53,698 bases of DNA, taken from an uncultured Syntrophobacterales bacterium (GTDB lineage: Bacteria > Desulfobacterota > Syntrophia > Syntrophales > UBA5619). Position 1 is the first letter of the stretch. Every line of letters begins with the position of its first letter. Below the pieces are notes generated by a model. That model was given only the letters and a program-made list of their open reading frames with translations, searched no databases and was not told the DNA's origin. The stretch spans positions 1 to 53,698 of the forward strand of contig CAIYSL010000110.1 in assembly GCA_903928915.1 (NCBI GenBank), given 5' to 3'. The position numbers were made by a program, and so were the translations under genes. Below, piece after piece: positions 13,422-23,200 of this stretch.

Positions 13422-14498
13422 ATGGAAATCAAGATTGTTCAGGCCCCTCCCGCACAGCGGAAGGCGAAGCCCGCCGACGAATCGAAACTGGGCTTCGGAA
13501 AGATCTTCAGCGATCATTTCTTCACCATGACCTACCATACCGGCCGGGGCTGGCATGATCCGCTGATCGAGCCCTACCGGAAGCTCCAGCTCGACCCGAC
13601 CGCCATGTGCCTGCACTACGCCCAGGAGATCTTCGAGGGGATGAAGGCCTACCGGGGAAAGGGCGGCGCCCTCTTCCTGTTCCGTCCGCTGGAAAACATC
13701 CGGCGGATGAACGTCTCGGCCGAGCGGCTGTGCATGCCCCGGATCGATGAGGAGGTGTTCCTCGAGGCGCTCAAGAAACTGGTCATCCTCGACAGGGAGT
13801 GGATCCCCCACGGCAGCGGGACCTCCCTGTACATCCGGCCGACGATGATCGCCACCGAGGCGGCCCTGGGCGTGCATCCGTCGGACGAGTACCTCTTCTT
13901 CATCATCGCGGGCCCGGTCGGGGCCTACTACCCCGAGGGGTTCGGCCCGACCAAGATCTTCGTCACCGAGGAGTTCTCCCGGGCCGTTCCCGGCGGGACC
14001 GGCTACTGCAAGGCGGGCGGCAACTACGCGGCGAGCCTGTACGCCGGCCAGATCGCCAAGGGGATGGGGTACACCCAGGTGCTGTGGCTGGACGCGGCTG
14101 AACGGAAATACGTCGAGGAGGTGGGGACGAGCAACATGTTCTTCCTGATCGGCGACGAACTGATCACCGCCCCGCTGCAGGGGACCATCCTTCCCGGGGT
14201 CACCCGCGATTCGGTGATTCAACTGGCAAGAAGCTGGGGGGTCACGGTCCCGGAACGACGCCTCGCGATGGACGAGGTGATGGCCGCGATCGCCGACGGG
14301 ACCCTGCGCGAGGCATTTGCCTCGGGAACGGCCGCCGTCGTCTCCCCGGTCGGCCAGATCTACTACCGGGGAAATGAATACCCGATCGCCGGGGGAAAGA
14401 CGGGTAACCTCACGGAACGGCTGTACAACGAGATCCTCCAGATCCAGTACGGCGAGAAGGACGACCCCTTTGGCTGGCGGGTCAAGGTCGCCGATTGA
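13422..14498 (+). CDS. ilvE: Branched-chain amino acid aminotransferase
   Basis: A PLP-dependent class IV aminotransferase (fold type IV), 358 residues, interconverting branched-chain amino acids and their 2-oxo acids. The PLP lysine is Lys197 in GYCKAGGNYAAS, and the family signature around EEVGTSNMFF is intact. Length and sequence fit the eukaryote-like BCAT group rather than the shorter E. coli IlvE group. Two ATGs are in frame; the second (13422) has AAGGAG with 6-nt spacing. The first (13404) has its Shine-Dalgarno directly abutting and is less likely. With the Liv importer nearby it may support branched-chain amino acid metabolism, but the genes are not contiguous. Confidence 0.93.
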   Translation: MEIKIVQAPPAQRKAKPADESKLGFGKIFSDHFFTMTYHTGRGWHDPLIEPYRKLQLDPTAMCLHYAQEIFEGMKAYRGKGGALFLFRPLENIRRMNVSAERLCMPRIDEEVFLEALKKLVILDREWIPHGSGTSLYIRPTMIATEAALGVHPSDEYLFFIIAGPVGAYYPEGFGPTKIFVTEEFSRAVPGGTGYCKAGGNYAASLYAGQIAKGMGYTQVLWLDAAERKYVEEVGTSNMFFLIGDELITAPLQGTILPGVTRDSVIQLARSWGVTVPERRLAMDEVMAAIADGTLREAFASGTAAVVSPVGQIYYRGNEYPIAGGKTGNLTERLYNEILQIQYGEKDDPFGWRVKVAD

Positions 14499-14747
14499 AC
14501 GGCGCCGGTGATGGGATATTTCATGTGATTCGGGAACTTGGAAAGCGAATCCACAGAGATGTGGAAAGGGCTGTTGACAATCCTGTTGATAACTTGCGTA
14601 ACTCATCGTATGTTTCGATTTTATACCGATTTGCATAACCTTTGGGCAGTAAATATGTATTGTAAAAACAGTAACTTGAAACTAAATACCGCTGCCTCGG
14701 ATAGTTACGCCTGTTTGGCCCGCAGTTATGAACTTTCGGAAAAAGTC
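14499..14747. other. AT-rich island with DnaA-box-like words
   Basis: From about 14515 to 14747 the composition falls to roughly 40% G+C, far below the rest of the window. Within 46 nt are GAATCCACA (14547-14555), a CCACA/TGTGG inverted repeat (14551-14564), TGTTGACAA (14572-14580) and TGTTGATAA (14584-14592). These are 7, 7 and 8 of 9 matches to the DnaA box TTATCCACA on one strand or the other. An AT-rich tract follows. It also carries a promoter for lolA. No dnaA or other origin-linked gene is visible. Confidence 0.4.
14586..14614 (+). promoter_or_regulatory. Putative lolA promoter
   Basis: TTGATA (14586-14591) and TATGTT (14609-14614) are separated by 17 nt in the AT-rich island, 134 nt before the lolA start. 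A second TTGACA at 14574-14579 has no good -10 partner. Confidence 0.4.
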
Positions 14748-15476
14748 ATGCCATTGTCTCACCCCTCACGGGATATATTTTCTCCCCGCGGTCCCCTGGT
14801 GCGCACCCTCCGGCGGGGGGGGCTCGCGATCCTCTCGTTTGCACTGCTGATGTCTGCCTCCCCGGCAAGGGGCGCCGAGCCGCTTTCGCTCGAACAGCTC
14901 ACGGCCAGGACCCAGGAGCTGTACGAAAAGACCGTCGACCTGAAGGCCTCGTTCATCCAGGAGGTCACCATAAAATCGATGAAGAAGACCGAACGGGAAG
15001 AAGGGGTGGTCACCTTCAAGAACCCGCGGATGATGTACTGGGACTACCTGAAGCCGAAGGCGAAAAAGCTGATCATCAGCGCTGCGAAGGCCTGGCTGTA
15101 CGTCCCCGAGGACCGTATGGTCTACGTCCAGAACGCCGAAGACGTCTACCGGTCACGGATGGCCGTCAAGTTCCTCTCGGGAATCGGCAAGCTCGCCGAG
15201 GATTTTCAGATCCGGTTCACGAAGGATAACCCCGTCGACGCGGAGGGGAACTACCATCTCACCCTCACCTCCCGGGAGACGGGGAGCGGCATCGAAAAGC
15301 TCTCCCTGATCGTCGACGGGAAGACCTTCCAGATCGTCCAGTGCCGGTTCAACGACTCCTTCGGGAACACCACCCGTCTGCGCTTCAGCGACATCCGGAT
15401 CAACACCGGCGTACCGGACAAGCTCTTCACCTTCACGGCGCCGCCGGGGGTCGAAGAGGTCAGCATGCCGCAGTGA
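14748..15476 (+). CDS. lolA: Outer-membrane lipoprotein carrier protein LolA
   Basis: Periplasmic chaperone that ferries lipoproteins from the LolCDE complex to the outer membrane. The predicted product is 242 residues. A signal peptide (RTLRRGGLAILSFALLMSAS, cleavage near ARGAEP) precedes a LolA-type domain with the conserved FKNPRMMYWDYLKPKAK segment and ISAAKAWLYVPE. ATG at 14748 gives a long n-region. A GTG at 14799, directly before the signal peptide, is a reasonable alternative, though neither has a strong Shine-Dalgarno. Upstream in-frame sequence is AT-rich and is not family-like. Its presence indicates a diderm envelope. Confidence 0.88.
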   Translation: MPLSHPSRDIFSPRGPLVRTLRRGGLAILSFALLMSASPARGAEPLSLEQLTARTQELYEKTVDLKASFIQEVTIKSMKKTEREEGVVTFKNPRMMYWDYLKPKAKKLIISAAKAWLYVPEDRMVYVQNAEDVYRSRMAVKFLSGIGKLAEDFQIRFTKDNPVDAEGNYHLTLTSRETGSGIEKLSLIVDGKTFQIVQCRFNDSFGNTTRLRFSDIRINTGVPDKLFTFTAPPGVEEVSMPQ

Positions 15477-15552
15477 GCGCCGCCGGCCCGGCGGCCGTAC
15501 GCCCCCGCTCCTGTTTTCGATCATCGACCGCCTGCGCGAGGGGAGAAAGGCC

Positions 15553-17580
15553 ATGATCCGCATCACACCAGGAACCGCCGCCGAGCTCGACCGGGAATGG
15601 CTCGACACCGACGACCGGGGCGGCTACGCAGCCGGCACCCTGGCGGGCTGGCACACCCGCCGCTACCACGGCCTGATGGTGGCCAACCTCCGGATGCCCG
15701 AGGGCAGGCATTGCCTCCTTTCCAAACTGGAGGATTCGCTGGCCTGCGGCCAGGAGGAACATTTCTTCACCCCCCACCGGTACCCGGGCGCCCAGTTTCC
15801 GCCCGGGCCGCCTCTCCTCGGGGAGTTCACCCTCGCCCAGTTTCCACGCTTCAGCTACCGGACCGGCACCCTCCTCCTGCACAAAGGGGTGATGCTCGTC
15901 CAGGGGACCGGCGATCTGCTCGTCCGGTACGACCTCGAACGGGCCCCCGCGGGCGGGCTTCTCCGCCTAAAGCCCTTTCTGGCCTACCGGGGGTATCACG
16001 AACTCGCCCGGGAGAACACCTTCCTCCGCAGCCAGACCGAAGGGATCGCCAACGGGTTTGCGATCGACCCCTACGCGGGGATGCCCCCGCTCAGCCTCCG
16101 GACCTCCCTGGCGTCCCGCTTTCACCCCTCCCCCCTCTGGTACCGGCGGTTCGAGTACACCGAGGAGCGGGAGCGGGGGTTCGACTGGCATGAGGACCTC
16201 TTCCTGCCCGGGGTGATCGAGGTGCCCTGCGAACAGGGGGAGACGGTGATCCTCCTGGTTTCGGCGGACCCGACCGGGGATGACCCGGCCGCGCTGTGGG
16301 ACGCCGAGCTGGCCCGGCGGGAGCGGGAGATCGTCAGCGATCGGGATCTGACCGGCGGCAGCATCCCGCCGGGAGGGGCCCGGAAGGGGCCAAGTCGAGC
16401 CGGGGACGGGGAAAGGGACGGACGCCCCGGCGACGGGCCGGAGCTTCTGGCCGCCCTGGTGCGGGCCGGCCGCCAGTTTCTGATCAGGACCCCCTCGGGC
16501 CGGCCGGCCGTCATCGCCGGCTACCCCTGGTTCGGAAGCTGGGGGAGGGACACCCTGATCTCGCTGCCCGGCCTCGCCTTCTGCACGGACCGGATCGGAG
16601 AAGGGGTCGAGATCCTCGCCGAGATCGGCCGGCACGAGCGGGAGGGGCTTCTCCCGAACTTCTTCTCCGGGGACGGACGGCCCGAGGCCTACAACACGGT
16701 GGACAGCTCGCTTCTGTTCTTCCGGGCCGTCCAGGAGCTGTACCGGGTCACCGGCGACGCCGCGCTCATCCGCGAGCGCTTCTGGCCCGTGATGACCCGG
16801 ATCATCCGCAGCTTCATGATCGGGACGCGGTTCGCCATCGGCATGGACGAGCGGGGACTCCTCCATGCCGGCGACGGGGAAAACGCCCTTACCTGGATGG
16901 ACGCCACCGTGGGGGGGACACCCGTCACCCCCCGGGACGGGTATCCCGTGGAGATCAACGCCCTCTGGTACAACGCCCTCTGCTTTGCCCGCGACCTTGC
17001 GGAGCTGTACGCGGAAACCGGGGCGTGCTTCGCCGAGGTCGCCGCCCGCACCCGGGCCTCCTTCCGGGAGGCCTTCTGGATTCCCGCCGGCGGCTACCTG
17101 GGAGACGTGGTGCAGGGCGGCACCCTCGACCCGGCCGTCCGGCCGAATCAGCTGTTCGCCGTCAGCCTGCCCTTCTCGCCGCTCACCTCCCCGGAGCAGG
17201 CCGACGTCGTGCGAAAGGTACGGGAGGAACTCCTGACCCCCTGCGGCCTCAGGACCCTCGCCCCCGGCGATCCGGCCTACCGGGGCCGCTACCGCGGCAC
17301 TGGCCCCGAACGGGATGCCGCCTACCATCAGGGCACGGTCTGGCCCTGGCTGCTCGGCCTGTACGGCGAGGCCTCCCTGAAGGTCGCCGCTGACCGCGAG
17401 GCCGAAAAGGCGACGCTCCGCACCCGCCTGTGCGCCTTTCTCCGGGGCCACCTTCCCGAGGCCGGAATCGGCAGCGTCTCCGAAGTGTTCGACGGCGACG
17501 CCCCGCACCGGCCGGGCGGATGCATCGCCCAGGCATGGAGCGTCGCCGAACTGATCCGCCTCTTTCTGCTCCTCCGGTAA
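15553..17580 (+). CDS. Glycogen debranching enzyme (amylo-alpha-1,6-glucosidase type)
   Basis: A 675-residue protein with an N-terminal GDE_N domain (opening LDTDDRGGYAAGTLAGWHTRRYHGL, positions about 17-41) and a C-terminal (alpha/alpha)6-barrel of the GH133/GDE_C type. The barrel has FGSWGRDTLISLPGL, the TVDSSLLFF segment, and the tail QGTVWPWLLGLY. This is the archaeal/bacterial form that hydrolyses alpha-1,6 branches, not the isoamylase-type GlgX. ATG at 15553 follows GAGGGGAGAAAGG. It opens the glycogen cluster and is followed 162 nt later by the GT4 gene. Confidence 0.92.
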   Translation: MIRITPGTAAELDREWLDTDDRGGYAAGTLAGWHTRRYHGLMVANLRMPEGRHCLLSKLEDSLACGQEEHFFTPHRYPGAQFPPGPPLLGEFTLAQFPRFSYRTGTLLLHKGVMLVQGTGDLLVRYDLERAPAGGLLRLKPFLAYRGYHELARENTFLRSQTEGIANGFAIDPYAGMPPLSLRTSLASRFHPSPLWYRRFEYTEERERGFDWHEDLFLPGVIEVPCEQGETVILLVSADPTGDDPAALWDAELARREREIVSDRDLTGGSIPPGGARKGPSRAGDGERDGRPGDGPELLAALVRAGRQFLIRTPSGRPAVIAGYPWFGSWGRDTLISLPGLAFCTDRIGEGVEILAEIGRHEREGLLPNFFSGDGRPEAYNTVDSSLLFFRAVQELYRVTGDAALIRERFWPVMTRIIRSFMIGTRFAIGMDERGLLHAGDGENALTWMDATVGGTPVTPRDGYPVEINALWYNALCFARDLAELYAETGACFAEVAARTRASFREAFWIPAGGYLGDVVQGGTLDPAVRPNQLFAVSLPFSPLTSPEQADVVRKVREELLTPCGLRTLAPGDPAYRGRYRGTGPERDAAYHQGTVWPWLLGLYGEASLKVAADREAEKATLRTRLCAFLRGHLPEAGIGSVSEVFDGDAPHRPGGCIAQAWSVAELIRLFLLLR

Positions 17581-17742
17581 CCCCGAATGGGGTTTACTTT
17601 CGTCCGCAAATATGACAGGATCTTGCGCATCCGGCACGCGGCTTTTCCCCGTGCCCCCTCTTTACCAATTTGTTGCGAGTGCTGCCCGTCCCGTTCGACC
17701 GTCTCCGACGGGCGGGGGCAAGGGCAAGAGAGGTTGCAAACC

Positions 17743-19014
17743 ATGCGCGTCCTGATGTTCGGCTGGGAGTTCCCCCCCCGGATGAGCGGCGGCCTGGGCA
17801 CCGCCTGCTTCGGCATGACGGCGGCCCTGGCCGGCCTTGGACATCGCATCACCTTCGTCCTGCCGCAGCCCGGCGAGGCAGCGGCGGCCCCCTTTCTCGA
17901 GCTCCTGTCGGCAGCGGATCGCAGCGCGCCCGGCTCGGAGGGATGCGAACCGGCGCCGCCGGGATTCACGTTCCGGCCCGTCCCCGCTCTGCTTGGCCCG
18001 TACCTCACCGGAGGAGACTACCGGCAGCGCTACCTTGCCGAAGAGAACCGCTTCGGCCAGGGCTGCGGCGTCTACGGCCCCGACCTGATTGCGGAGGTGA
18101 TGCGGTACGGACGGGCGGGAGGCGCCATCGCCCGGGAGGCCGCCTGCGACGTCATCCATGCCCACGACTGGATGACGGTCCCCGCTGCCCTGAACGCCCG
18201 CCGGCTCAGCGGAAAGCCCCTCGTCCTCCACATCCACTCCCTCGAGTACGACCGGAGCGGGGAGCGGGTCAACCCCGAGATCCGGGCGATCGAGCGGGAG
18301 GGCCTCGCCCAGGCCGACCGGATCATCGCCGTAAGCCACCGGACGCGCCGGATGATCGAAGAGCTGTACGGGACGGACCCGGGGAAGATCTCCGTGGTGT
18401 ACAACGCCGTCAGCCGCTCCGAGGCGGGCGGCGTCTACCGCGTCGAACGGCGGGCAATGCCGCGGACGGACAAGGTCGTCCTGTTTCTTGGCCGGATCAC
18501 CTTCCAGAAAGGGCCGGACTACTTCATCGAGGCGGCGGCCCTGGTCCTCAAGGCCCTCCCCGAGGTGCGGTTCGTCATGGCCGGCGCGGGCGACATGATG
18601 GGACAGATGATCGAACTGGTGGGCAGCCGGGGAATCGGCAGCCGGGTGCACTTTACGGGCTTCCTCCAGGGCAAAGAGATCGAGCGGATCTTCTCGCTGA
18701 GCGACCTGTACGTCATGCCGAGCGTCTCCGAACCCTTCGGGATCGCCCCGCTCGAGGCGATGCTGTACGACGTCCCGGTGATCATCTCCCGGCAATCCGG
18801 CGTCGCCGAGATCCTGCGGCACGCCCTGAAGGTGGACTTCTGGGACGTCGCGGATTTAGCCGGCAAGATCATCGCCGTTTTGAAGCATCCCGTCCTCGCC
18901 GGGGAGATGGCGCAAGAGGCACGGGAAGAGCTCCGGAAGATCCGCTGGGAAACCGCCGCCGAACGGATCGCGGAGGTCTACCGGCAGGCGGTCCCGTCCG
19001 GCCCAAACGCGTGA
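17743..19014 (+). CDS. GT4 family glycosyltransferase (glycogen synthase-like)
   Basis: A GT-B fold glycosyltransferase, 423 residues. It begins MRVLMFGWEFPPRMSGGLG, the acceptor-side motif shared with glycogen synthase-like GT4/GT5 enzymes. HAHDWMT lies in the N-terminal lobe, and the nucleotide-sugar site SEPFGIAPLE (E-x7-E) in the C-terminal lobe. ATG at 17743 matches the conserved start; the frame runs further upstream to 17587 without similarity. It stands between the debranching enzyme and the GH57 gene (31-nt gap), so elongation of alpha-glucan or maltosaccharide priming is likely. Donor (ADP- or UDP-glucose) cannot be told from sequence alone. Confidence 0.85.
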   Translation: MRVLMFGWEFPPRMSGGLGTACFGMTAALAGLGHRITFVLPQPGEAAAAPFLELLSAADRSAPGSEGCEPAPPGFTFRPVPALLGPYLTGGDYRQRYLAEENRFGQGCGVYGPDLIAEVMRYGRAGGAIAREAACDVIHAHDWMTVPAALNARRLSGKPLVLHIHSLEYDRSGERVNPEIRAIEREGLAQADRIIAVSHRTRRMIEELYGTDPGKISVVYNAVSRSEAGGVYRVERRAMPRTDKVVLFLGRITFQKGPDYFIEAAALVLKALPEVRFVMAGAGDMMGQMIELVGSRGIGSRVHFTGFLQGKEIERIFSLSDLYVMPSVSEPFGIAPLEAMLYDVPVIISRQSGVAEILRHALKVDFWDVADLAGKIIAVLKHPVLAGEMAQEAREELRKIRWETAAERIAEVYRQAVPSGPNA

Positions 19015-19045
19015 AGCGAACGCACAGGTAAGAAAGCCAGAACCG

Positions 19046-20260
19046 ATGCCCAGTGTCTGTCTCTACTTTCAGGTCCACCAGCCGCGCCGCCTCAGGAGGT
19101 TCTCCTTTTTCGACGTGGGCCGCATCCACCACTACGAGGATGAAGCGGAGAACCGTCGGCTCCTGGACCGGATTGCCCACAAATGCTATCTCCCCGCGAA
19201 TGCGATCCTGACGGAGCTGATCGGGGCGTACGGGGGACGATTCCGGCTGGCCTTTTCCCTCTCCGGCGTGCTGATCGATCAGCTCCAGCGGTACCGGCCG
19301 GATGTGCTGGAGAGCTTCCGGCAGCTGGCCCGAACGGGGTGCGTCGAGTTCCTCGCCGAGACCGACAGCCACTCCCTCGCCTTTCTCTTCTCGGCCCAGG
19401 AGTTCGGGGAGCAGGTCCTGCTGCACGCAGGGCGGATCCGCGAGCTCTTCGGGCAGCAGGGCCGGACCTTCCGCAACACCGAGCTGATCTACAACAACGA
19501 CCTGGCCGAGGCCGTACAAGAGATGGGCTACCGCGTCATCCTCGCCGAGGGGACGGAAAAGCTCCTCGGCCGGCGGAGTCCGAACCATCCCTACCGCCCC
19601 GCCGGCTGCGACGGGCTGAAGCTCCTGCTCAGGAACTACCGCCTCTCCGACGACGTGGCGTTCCGCTTCTCCGAACGGAGCTGGGCCGATTACCCGCTCA
19701 CCGCGGCGAAGTACGCCCACTGGCTCCACCGGGCCGCGCAGGAGGAGGCGGTGATCAACCTGTTCATGGACTACGAGACCTTCGGCGAGCACCAGTGGGC
19801 TGAGACGGGCATCTTCCCGTTCCTCCGGGAGCTCCCCGGGGAGGTCCTGCGGAACCGCGACTTCTGCTTCCGCACCCCTGCCGAGGCGGCGGAAGCCCAC
19901 GCGGCCGCCGGGGAGATCGATTCACCCGGTTTCGTCTCCTGGGCCGACGAGGAGCGGGACACCACGGCCTGGCTGGGCAACGCCATCCAGCAGGATGCCA
20001 TCCGGGCGCTGTACGCGCTGGAGCCGCAGGTGCGCCGGCGGGCGGATGCGGGCCTCCTGGCGACCTGGCGCGCCCTGCAGACCTCCGACCATTTCTACTA
20101 CATGTGTACGAAATGGTTCGCCGACGGCGACGTCCACCGCTACTTCAACCCCTTTGAATCGCCCTACGAGGCCTACATCAATTACATGAACATCCTGGAT
20201 GATTTCGAGCAGACCCTGACGGGAACACAGGAGAACAGCCATGGCACAGACGCGCGATAA
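19046..20260 (+). CDS. GH57 family alpha-amylase/4-alpha-glucanotransferase-type enzyme
   Basis: A 404-residue glycoside hydrolase family 57 protein. It shows the five GH57 conserved regions: HQP near the start, FSLSGVLIDQL, FRNTELIYNND with the likely nucleophile Glu146, MDYETFGEHQ with the likely acid Asp242, and SDHFYYM...DGDVHRYFNPF near the C-terminus. The family includes amylases, 4-alpha-glucanotransferases and branching enzymes; the short length favours the amylase-like group. Its last 20 nt overlap the start of the fusion gene, indicating translational coupling within the glycogen operon. Confidence 0.88.
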   Translation: MPSVCLYFQVHQPRRLRRFSFFDVGRIHHYEDEAENRRLLDRIAHKCYLPANAILTELIGAYGGRFRLAFSLSGVLIDQLQRYRPDVLESFRQLARTGCVEFLAETDSHSLAFLFSAQEFGEQVLLHAGRIRELFGQQGRTFRNTELIYNNDLAEAVQEMGYRVILAEGTEKLLGRRSPNHPYRPAGCDGLKLLLRNYRLSDDVAFRFSERSWADYPLTAAKYAHWLHRAAQEEAVINLFMDYETFGEHQWAETGIFPFLRELPGEVLRNRDFCFRTPAEAAEAHAAAGEIDSPGFVSWADEERDTTAWLGNAIQQDAIRALYALEPQVRRRADAGLLATWRALQTSDHFYYMCTKWFADGDVHRYFNPFESPYEAYINYMNILDDFEQTLTGTQENSHGTDAR

Positions 20261-23200
20261 CTACCTCTTCGAGGTGAGCTGGGAGGTGTGCAACAAGGTG
20301 GGGGGGATCTACACCGTCATCACCAGCAAGGTCCCCGCAGCGACGAACGTCTACGGGGAGAACTACATCCTCCTCGGCCCGGACCTCAAGACCAACGCCG
20401 AGTTCGAGGAGACCGACGAGGAGAGCTGGAACCGCATCCGGGAAGCGGTCGCGATCAAGGAGATCCCCTGCCGTTTCGGGCGCTGGAAGATCCCCGGCGA
20501 ACCCAAGGCGATCCTGGTGAGCTTCGGAAAGAAATACGACAAGGACCAGCTCCTCTTCCGCATCTGGGAGGACTACGGCGTCGATTCGATCGCCGGGGGG
20601 TGGGACTATGTGGAGCCGGTGATGTTCAGCTACGCGGCCAGCGAGGTGATCGAAACCGCCTACAATATCCTCGTGAAGCCCCGGGGGATGAGCGCCATCG
20701 CCCAGTTTCACGAGTGGATGACCGGCGCGGGCATGCTGGGCCTCAAGAAACGGGTCCCCGAAATCGGCAGCGTGTTCACCACCCACGCCACGATCCTCGG
20801 GAGGACCCTGGCCTCCTCCGGGATCGACATCTACACGACGATGGACCACATCGCGCCGCAGCGGGAGGCGAGCGCCCACAACATCACCGCCAAATGTTCG
20901 CTGGAGGCGGCATCGGCCCGCGAGGCGGACTGTTTCACCACGGTGAGCGAGATCACGGCCCGGGAAGCGAAGAACTTCCTCGGCCGCCAGCCGGACCTGA
21001 TCACCCCCAACGGGCTCGACATGGAGAACATCCCCGACCTGGCCCAGGACCGCGCGCCCGCCCTCACCTCCCGCAACGAACTCCTCGCCGCGGCGGGCCG
21101 CTTTCTGCTCCGGGACCTGCCCGCCGACACCCGGATCATGGCCATCTCGGGGCGGGGAGAATTCCACAACAAGGGGATCGACCTCTTCCTCGCCGCCCTT
21201 GCCCGTCTGAACGCGGAGCTCAGGCCCGACCAAACCGTGCTCGCCTTCCTGTTCGTCCTGAGCGGCTACACCGACCTGATGCCGTGCCTCAAGGGCGAGG
21301 GGAGGCCCGACCCGACGAACCCGCAGATCTCCACCCACCGCCTGCAGAACGCGGCCTTCGATCCGATCATCCAGACCTGCGAACGCCTGGGCTTGCGGAA
21401 CCATCCCCAGAACCCGGTCCAGGTGATCTTCGTCCCGGCCTATCTCAACGGCCACGACGGGTTCGTCAACATGCCCTACTACGAGGCCCTCGCCGGCTGC
21501 GACCTCGGGGTGTTCCCCTCGTACTACGAGCCCTGGGGGTACACGCCGCTCGAAAGCGCCGCCTACGCGGTCCCCACCGTCACGACCGACCAGGCCGGGT
21601 TCGGTCTCTGGGCCGAGAAGTGGGCGGGCGACTGCAACGGGATCGTCCTGCTCAAGCGCCTGGGGCAGCAGGAGGATGCGATCGCCGAAAACCTCCACGC
21701 CATATTCCGGCATGTCCTCGAACTCACGGAGTCCGACCTCCAGTGCATGCGGGCCAACGCCCGGGCGGTGGCGTCCCGGGCAAACTGGAACGACTTCTTC
21801 CGGCACTACCTGGCCGCCTACGACCGGGCGCTGGCGGCCTCCCGTGAGCGGGCGGAGAAACTCACCGTCGAGGAGTACCAGGCCGAAATGAAGCACGTCT
21901 TCACCGGCATGGTCTCCGTCTCGCCCCACTTCCGGAGCTTCACGGCGGTGGCAAACCTCCCGGTGAAGATCTCCCGGCTCCGGGAGCTCGCCTACAACCT
22001 CTGGTGGACCTGGAACCCCCGCGCCCGGGAACTGTTCTCGGCGCTGGACCCGAAGCTCTGGGAGCGGATGCACAACAACCCCGTCCGGATGCTGGAGACC
22101 GTCTCTGCCGAGCGGCTCACCGAGGCGACGAAGAACGCCAGCTACATGAGCCTGTACGGGCAGATCTTCCAGCAGTTCGACGACTACATGGGCGACAAGA
22201 CCCCCTCGCCGCTGATCGGACCGCCCGACGGGATCAAGTGGTCGCAGCCGGTCGCCTATTTTTCCACCGAGTACGGTCTCCACGAGACCCTGGCCATCTA
22301 CTCGGGCGGCCTGGGCACGCTCTCCGGCGACCACCTGAAGACCGCCAGCGACCTGAACATCCCCCTGGTCGGGATCGGGCTTTTGTACAAGAACGGATTC
22401 TTCAAACAGGTCATCGACAAGAACGGCACCCAGCTGGCGGAGTACCCGGAGAACGATTTCTCCAGCATGCCGGTCCAGGTCGTCCAGGACGACCGGGGAA
22501 ACGCCGTGCAGATCTCCCTGGACCTGCCCGGGCGGACGCTGTTCGCCAACATCTGGGAGGTCCACGTGGGTCGCGTCTCGCTGTACCTCCTGGACACCGA
22601 CGTCCCCCGGAACACCCCGCAGGACCGGAAGATCACTGAACGGCTGTACGCCGCCGAACCGCGGACGCGGATCGAGCAGGAGATCCTACTCGGGATGGGG
22701 GGGGTCCGCGTCCTCAACCGCCTCGGGATACGCCCCCGCGTCTACCACATCAACGAGGGCCACTCGGCCTTCCTGCTGTTCGAGCGGATCGGCTCCCTGA
22801 TGACCGAGGAGGGGCTCTCCTTCGACGAGGCGAGCGAGATCGTCCGGGGCAGCACGGTCTTCACGACCCATACCCCGGTGGAGGCGGGAAACGAGCGATT
22901 CAGCTCGGAGCTGATCGAGCACTACTTCGCCACGTTCGTGAAGCGGACGGGCATCTCCTGGTCTCAGTTCTGGGAGTTGGGCCGCAAGGAGAGCGGCGAG
23001 GGGAAACCCTTCTTCATGACGATCCTGGCCCTCAAGATGGCCCACAAGAGCAACGCCGTCAGCCGCCTCCACGGACAGGTCTCGCGGCGGATGTGGCGGG
23101 AGGTCTGGAAGGGGTTCGACGAGTCGGACATCCCCGTCGGCCACGTCACCAACGGCGCCCACGTCATGTCCTACATCGCCCCCCGGATGAAGGAGCTGCT

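Noticed and set aside
14538-14747. N-terminal extension of the lolA frame through the AT-rich island
   Set aside because: The extension would place about 70 non-family residues before the signal peptide and lies in sequence with low G+C and promoter features.
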